From contig JAEYPM010000038.1 of NCBI GenBank assembly GCA_023410675.1, forward strand, positions 1 through 64,000: a stretch of DNA of 64,000 bases, in the 5' to 3' direction. The position numbers were made by a program, and so were the translations under genes. Below are positions 59,974-64,000 of the stretch, in pieces. The notes under the pieces were generated by a model. That model was not told where the DNA came from, did no database searches, and was given only the letters and a program-made list of their open reading frames with translations. Source of the stretch: Bacillota bacterium (GTDB taxonomy: Bacteria > Bacillota > Clostridia > Lachnospirales > Cellulosilyticaceae). Each line of letters opens with the position of its first letter. Position 1 is the stretch's first letter.

Positions 59974-62322
59974 ATGCGTATTGACTCAGGTGTTGTATTT
60001 GTTGCAGTTAGAGAATTAATAGAATTTATACTTAGAAAGGGGAGCTTAGACTCCTCTTTTGTCAGTTCTAATAGGATGGCACTTGGTATAAAGGCACATA
60101 AAAAAATCCAAAATGCTATGTCTGAAAACTATGAAAAAGAGGTGAGTTTAAAACAAGAGATTACAGAAGACGGGATTACTTTCATTGTTGAAGGAAGAGC
60201 AGATGGCATTATAACAACTTTAGATCGCATCATCATTGATGAGATTAAATCCACATCAGTACCTCTTCACCAAATCGATAAGGATTTTAATGAATTGCAC
60301 TTTGCCCAAGCCAAGTGTTATGCCTATATTTATGCTAAGGAACATGATTTACGTGAAATTGAAGTTCAGCTCACCTATTATAATATTGATACAGAAGATA
60401 TTAAAAGAATAAATAAACTATTTTCCTTTGAAGAACTTGAAAGCTTTTTTTATGATCTTATCAAACAATATGTTGTATGGGTTAGATTGTATCTCAATCA
60501 TATTAATAAGCGATCAGAAACTATGAAGCTCCTAAACTTTCCTTTTGATACCTATAGAGAAGGGCAAAGGCCTATGAGTATTGCAGTTTATAGGAGTATA
60601 GTTTCAGGCCAAAACCTTTATATTAATGCACCTACGGGCATAGGGAAAACACTTTCTACATTATTTCCTGCATTTAAAGCAATGGGAGAAGAACATGTTT
60701 CTAAAATATTTTACCTAACAGCTAAGACGATTACGCGAACCGTAGCAGAAGATACCATTCATCAGCTCTACAACAATTTAGAGCGTAAGGTATGCCTAAA
60801 AAGTATTACGCTAACAGCAAAACAAAAGCTTTGCTTTTGTGAAGAAGTAAAGTGTGTGCCAGAGTATTGTCGTTATGCCAATGGACATTTTGATAGAGTA
60901 AACCCAGCTATTATGGATGCTTTGATAAATTCTGATTTGTTTACAAGGGATGAAATAGAAAAGTATGCAAGAAAGCACCAGGTGTGCCCATTTGAGTTTT
61001 CACTTGATTTAGCACTTTGGATGGATGTTGTGATTTGCGATTATAACTATATATTTGATGTGACAGTAGCACTAAAAAGATTTTTAGATCATAAAGATTT
61101 TATCATTTTAATTGATGAAGCACATAATTTGGTGGATAGAGCTAGGGACATGTACTCTGAAGGTATCTCAAAAAAGAGTATACTATCAGTTAAAAAATTG
61201 ATAAACAAAGCGAATCCTGCTATAGGACGTAGCCTAAATAAGTTAAACCTCTACTTGCTTGATATAAAGAAAGAATACTTAGCTTTAGGCAATGGTTTAG
61301 TAAGTAGTGAGCCACCAAAAGAATTTTATATGCTTATAAGACAATTTATTAAAGAATGTGATTTGTATTTTACGGGGCACTCAAAACAAGTTTTGCCTAA
61401 TGAGCTTATGGAACTTTATTTTACAGCTTTCAAATTTACAAAAATATATGAGCTTTTTGATAAAAATTATGTAACATACAGTACTCAAGAAAATGGTGAT
61501 GTCGTTCTTAAATTATTTTGCATTGATCCATCAAGTCTTATAGCTAAGACTTTATCCACATGCAAAAGCACAATCTTTTTTTCTGCGACTCTTTTGCCTA
61601 TGTCTTACTATAAGTATATGCTTGGAGGAAGCGGGGAAAAGGAAATCCATATTGCTTCTCCTTTCAAAAAAGAGGCATCACTTAAAATGATTGCAACAGA
61701 TGTTTCTACTAGATATCAGCATAGAGCACTAAGTTATGATAAAATTAGTGCGTATATAGAAACTGTAGCAGAAGCTAAGTTGGGTAATTATATGGTGTTT
61801 TTTCCATCTTATCAATATATGATGGATGTTTATGAGGCTATGAAAGATAGTAGGCTCTTTGACGCTATTGACCTTCAATCATCAGACATGAAGGAAGAGG
61901 ATAAAGAAGCATTTTTAGAAAGTTTTTTTCCCAATCCTAAAAGAACCCACATTGCATTTTGTGTATTAGGAGGTATATTTTCAGAGGGGATTGATTTAAC
62001 GGATGATAGACTGATTGGTGTTATCGTGGTGAGCGTTGGACTGCCACAAATAGGTCTTGAAAGAGAACTTATTAAAGACTATTTTGATAAAAAAGGTGAT
62101 GAGGGTTATCACTACGCCTATACTTTCCCTGGTTTTAATAAAGTCCTTCAAGCAGCAGGCAGGCTAATTCGTACAGAGCGGGATAGAGGCATTATTTTAC
62201 TGATTGATGATCGATTTAATAGCTTTTTGTATAAAAATCTTTTCCCAAATGAATGGCAAAATTATCAGGTAGTCAGTCAGAAAAAAATTAATAAAATTTT
62301 AGATGATTTTTGGGGAGGGTAA
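59974..62322 (+). CDS. DinG/XPD-like ATP-dependent DNA helicase with N-terminal nuclease-like domain
   Basis: 782 residues. The first 160 residues carry PD-(D/E)XK-type marks: an Asp in EGRADGII (about 74-81), DEIKST (about 90-95) and QAKCYAY. The helicase core has Walker A APTGIGKT (about 220-227), four cysteines in LCFCEEVKC...EYC and QVC (about 287-338) fitting an XPD-type iron-sulfur cluster, a DEAH box (LIDEAHNL, about 379), EGIDL near 670 and QAAGRLIR near 726. It would unwind 5'-3' and perhaps trim DNA in repair. It starts 17 bases after the zinc-ribbon gene. Confidence 0.9.
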   Translation: MRIDSGVVFVAVRELIEFILRKGSLDSSFVSSNRMALGIKAHKKIQNAMSENYEKEVSLKQEITEDGITFIVEGRADGIITTLDRIIIDEIKSTSVPLHQIDKDFNELHFAQAKCYAYIYAKEHDLREIEVQLTYYNIDTEDIKRINKLFSFEELESFFYDLIKQYVVWVRLYLNHINKRSETMKLLNFPFDTYREGQRPMSIAVYRSIVSGQNLYINAPTGIGKTLSTLFPAFKAMGEEHVSKIFYLTAKTITRTVAEDTIHQLYNNLERKVCLKSITLTAKQKLCFCEEVKCVPEYCRYANGHFDRVNPAIMDALINSDLFTRDEIEKYARKHQVCPFEFSLDLALWMDVVICDYNYIFDVTVALKRFLDHKDFIILIDEAHNLVDRARDMYSEGISKKSILSVKKLINKANPAIGRSLNKLNLYLLDIKKEYLALGNGLVSSEPPKEFYMLIRQFIKECDLYFTGHSKQVLPNELMELYFTAFKFTKIYELFDKNYVTYSTQENGDVVLKLFCIDPSSLIAKTLSTCKSTIFFSATLLPMSYYKYMLGGSGEKEIHIASPFKKEASLKMIATDVSTRYQHRALSYDKISAYIETVAEAKLGNYMVFFPSYQYMMDVYEAMKDSRLFDAIDLQSSDMKEEDKEAFLESFFPNPKRTHIAFCVLGGIFSEGIDLTDDRLIGVIVVSVGLPQIGLERELIKDYFDKKGDEGYHYAYTFPGFNKVLQAAGRLIRTERDRGIILLIDDRFNSFLYKNLFPNEWQNYQVVSQKKINKILDDFWGG

Positions 62323-62325
62323 AGG

Positions 62326-62371
62326 TTGACAAATAAATAGTTCGGGGTTAGAATGAAAATATACTTCGAAC
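62326..62371 (+). promoter_or_regulatory. Promoter and putative MarR operator of the marR gene
   Basis: TTGACA (62326-62331), a 17-base spacer and TAGAAT (62349-62354). AAATAGTTCGGGG lies in the spacer and TTCGAAC at 62365-62371 just after the -10. The same pair of elements recurs at 62967-63003 before the next gene, which suggests a shared operator for the product of this gene. Confidence 0.65.
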
Positions 62372-62405
62372 AAGGAATTAAAATAAGCGTGCGAAGGGGA
62401 CAAAA

Positions 62406-62897
62406 ATGGAGAATTATAAAGACTTTTTAATTGAGTCACTTATTTTTAGCTATATAGACGAGTTCAAATTCTTGCTATTTCCAGATGAGTCCAATCGATT
62501 TTTTTTGGACTACTCAAAGAATGAAGTTTTTACGATGCTTTTTGTTTATCAAAAAAAAGTTGTTAATGTAACCGAAATAGCAGAGTATATAAATGCACCA
62601 CTCAATACGGCTACAGGGGTTATAAGTAGACTTGAGAAGAAAATGTTACTGAAAAGAAGCCGTGACCATATTGATAAAAGGGTAGTTAAGATTCAGTTGA
62701 CTGAGGAAGGCAAGGCATTTATAGAAACCGAAAAAAAGATGCTAGAATACTATTTTAAAAAGATATATGTGGCGTTAAGTGACGAAGAAAAGAGTGTAGC
62801 TCTTGGAATTATTAACAAGATTATTAAGGTTCTAAAAACTAAATCAACACATGAAGAAGGACCCATTAAAAAAGTGAAGAAAATAACCATAGAGTAA
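62406..62897 (+). CDS. MarR family transcriptional regulator
   Basis: 163 residues. The winged helix-turn-helix is at about 45-110 (KKVVNVTEIAEYINAPLNTA, TGVISRLEKKMLLKRSRDHI, DKRVVKIQLTEEGKAF with the wing), flanked by dimerisation helices. These are ligand-sensing repressors. It precedes an ArsA-type ATPase gene that has a matching upstream motif, so control of itself and that gene is likely. GAAGGGG lies before the start. The ligand cannot be inferred. Confidence 0.9.
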   Translation: MENYKDFLIESLIFSYIDEFKFLLFPDESNRFFLDYSKNEVFTMLFVYQKKVVNVTEIAEYINAPLNTATGVISRLEKKMLLKRSRDHIDKRVVKIQLTEEGKAFIETEKKMLEYYFKKIYVALSDEEKSVALGIINKIIKVLKTKSTHEEGPIKKVKKITIE

Positions 62898-62961
62898 CTT
62901 ACCAATGAAAGATTAAATGATGAATGCATTATAGGGGTAACGCTAATGGTAAGTTATTTTT
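62895..62961 (+). terminator. Hairpin between marR and the ArsA-type gene
   Basis: TAACTTACCA (62895-62904) pairs perfectly with TGGTAAGTTA (62947-62956) around a 42-base loop, then TTTTT. The 5' arm overlaps the marR stop codon. Confidence 0.6.
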
Positions 62962-62966
62962 ATAAT

Positions 62967-63003
62967 AAATAGTTCGAGACAAGAATTAATCTTCGTTCGA
63001 ATA
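62967..63003 (+). promoter_or_regulatory. Second copy of the putative MarR operator
   Basis: AAATAGTTCGAG followed by GTTCGAAT, with the same order and nearly the same spacing (23 against 24 bases) as before marR. It lies 15 bases before the ArsA-type start codon, so bound repressor would block transcription or initiation there. Confidence 0.6.
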
Positions 63004-63017
63004 AAAGGAGGCTAACT

Positions 63018-64000
63018 ATGGAAAGAATTATTATTTTTACTGGAAAAGGTGGCGTTGGAAAAACAAGTGTAGCAGCCGCACATGCCTTGAAGGGAGCTAA
63101 AGAAGGGAAAAAGACAGTTATTGTAAGCACAGACATGGCACATAATTTAAGTGACTTATTTGAAATACAATTAGGAGCAGAACCAATAAAGATTTGTGAC
63201 AACCTTATTGCTATTGAAGTAGATCCAAATCACGAGATGCAAAGGCACTATGATTCTATTGCTCATGCATTTAATCAGCTACTTCCCAAAGATAAACAAG
63301 GTGATATAGGTGGCTTAGAGGATATTGCTGTGTTTCCTGGCATTGAGGAACTATTTTCTCTACTTAAAATCAAAGAACTTTATGATTCCAATGAATATGA
63401 CCTTATTATAGTGGATTGTGCTCCCACAGGTGAAACATTATCTTTACTTAAGTTTCCTGAACTTTTCTCATGGTATATGGAAAAGCTTTTCCCCATTGAG
63501 AAAGTAGCACTAAAAGTATTAAGGCCTATTTCAAAAACAGCATTTAAAATTGAACTTCCAGATAAGCATGCTTTAAATGATGTAGAACGGCTCTATGTAA
63601 ACTTAGCAAGTCTACAAAATCTCTTAAAAGACCGAGAAGTATGTAGTATAAGACTTGTTACGATTCCTGAAAAGATGGTGGTAGAAGAAACAAAAAGAAA
63701 CTATATGTATTTAAATCTATATAATTTTAATGTAGATGCCTTGTATATTAACCGTATCCTTCCTCGGAATATCAAAAATGCTTTTTTTGATGGATGGAAA
63801 GAAGTTCAAAAAAAGTATATTCAGGAGCTGCAGATGGCATTTGTGCATATACCAAACTACATGATTAAATGGTATGAAACAGATTTAAACGGAATAAGTG
63901 CCATTGAGCATGTAGTAGAAGACGCTCTTACAGATAAGAATTTACTGGAAGTGCTGAAAAACACACAAAATGAGGTCTTTGAAAAAACAGAAAATGGGTA
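63018..64000 (+). CDS. ArsA family ATPase (partial, runs off the window)
   Basis: At least 327 residues. The deviant Walker A FTGKGGVGKTSVAAAHA is at about 6-22, VSTDMAHNLSDLF near 40 and VDCAPTGETLSLL near 135, which defines the ArsA/Get3 group of MinD-like ATPases. Bacterial ArsA energises arsenite export with ArsB, but many clostridial homologs have other or unknown roles, and no arsB or arsR is seen. The start has AGGAGG (63006-63011) 6 bases upstream. Probably the first of several genes under the MarR regulator. Confidence 0.88.
   Translation, partial: MERIIIFTGKGGVGKTSVAAAHALKGAKEGKKTVIVSTDMAHNLSDLFEIQLGAEPIKICDNLIAIEVDPNHEMQRHYDSIAHAFNQLLPKDKQGDIGGLEDIAVFPGIEELFSLLKIKELYDSNEYDLIIVDCAPTGETLSLLKFPELFSWYMEKLFPIEKVALKVLRPISKTAFKIELPDKHALNDVERLYVNLASLQNLLKDREVCSIRLVTIPEKMVVEETKRNYMYLNLYNFNVDALYINRILPRNIKNAFFDGWKEVQKKYIQELQMAFVHIPNYMIKWYETDLNGISAIEHVVEDALTDKNLLEVLKNTQNEVFEKTENG

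Overview
The window reads as chromosome of a low-GC, spore-forming-type Firmicute of class Clostridia. The gene families fit a Lachnospirales relative; Cellulosilyticum is my best guess from family content alone and was not tested. Signs of this are strong AGGAGG ribosome sites, sigma-A promoters of the TTGACA/TATAAT type, many secreted proteins with SLH, Big_2, Fn3 or copper-amine-oxidase 'stalk' domains, an LCP protein, and a G5/3D protein next to rsmA. Most genes are on the plus strand. || Layout. 1-11200 is an accessory stretch: a possible IS200/IS605 end, a DUF4253 protein, a large secreted DUF4874/DUF4832 protein, a SMI1/KNR4 protein, three GNAT acetyltransferases, several small unknown proteins and at least five decayed gene fragments. 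It looks like an immunity/GNAT gene yard. 11200-27060 holds a lipoprotein, cobQ-cobU, two tandem DUF3592-like membrane proteins, a 1572-aa SLH-anchored surface protein, an ECF sigma/DUF4179 anti-sigma pair, the G5/3D protein, rsmA and a DUF2207 protein. 27300-29600 is a phenylalanine operon (DAHP synthase, prephenate dehydratase). It is preceded by a 43-codon leader packed with Phe/Tyr/Trp codons and by mutually exclusive antiterminator and terminator hairpins. || 29600-40700 carries a repeat-rich protein, an LCP protein, trmB, trxA, an AI-2E family permease, a cluster of stalk-domain proteins (two intact, one pseudogene, one fused to an M14 carboxypeptidase) and a tRNA-Leu with anticodon AAG. 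40700-46200 has a PH/GRAM-like protein, an internally deleted IS30 element, a DUF2975/HTH pair and an exosortase K/MSEP-CTERM pair. 46300-50600 is a tight six-gene operon around a Ycf46-like AAA ATPase, with DUF1257 (Ycf35-like), DUF2997, a membrane helix-hairpin-helix protein and a radical SAM protein. Its function is undefined, and it is the best candidate here for an undescribed system. || 50600-54300 pairs a GntR/UTRA regulator with transaldolase and split transketolase. A perfect palindrome sits on the -35 box of the transaldolase promoter. 54300-54600 looks like a 6S-RNA-like noncoding RNA with its own promoter and terminator, followed by three further hairpins. 55000-64000 has a second AI-2E permease, split fumarase, a zinc-ribbon membrane protein with a charged repeat, a DinG/XPD-type helicase with an N-terminal nuclease-like domain, a MarR regulator and the start of an ArsA-type ATPase gene. 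The last two share a putative operator. No CRISPR array, rRNA, prophage or replication origin was seen.
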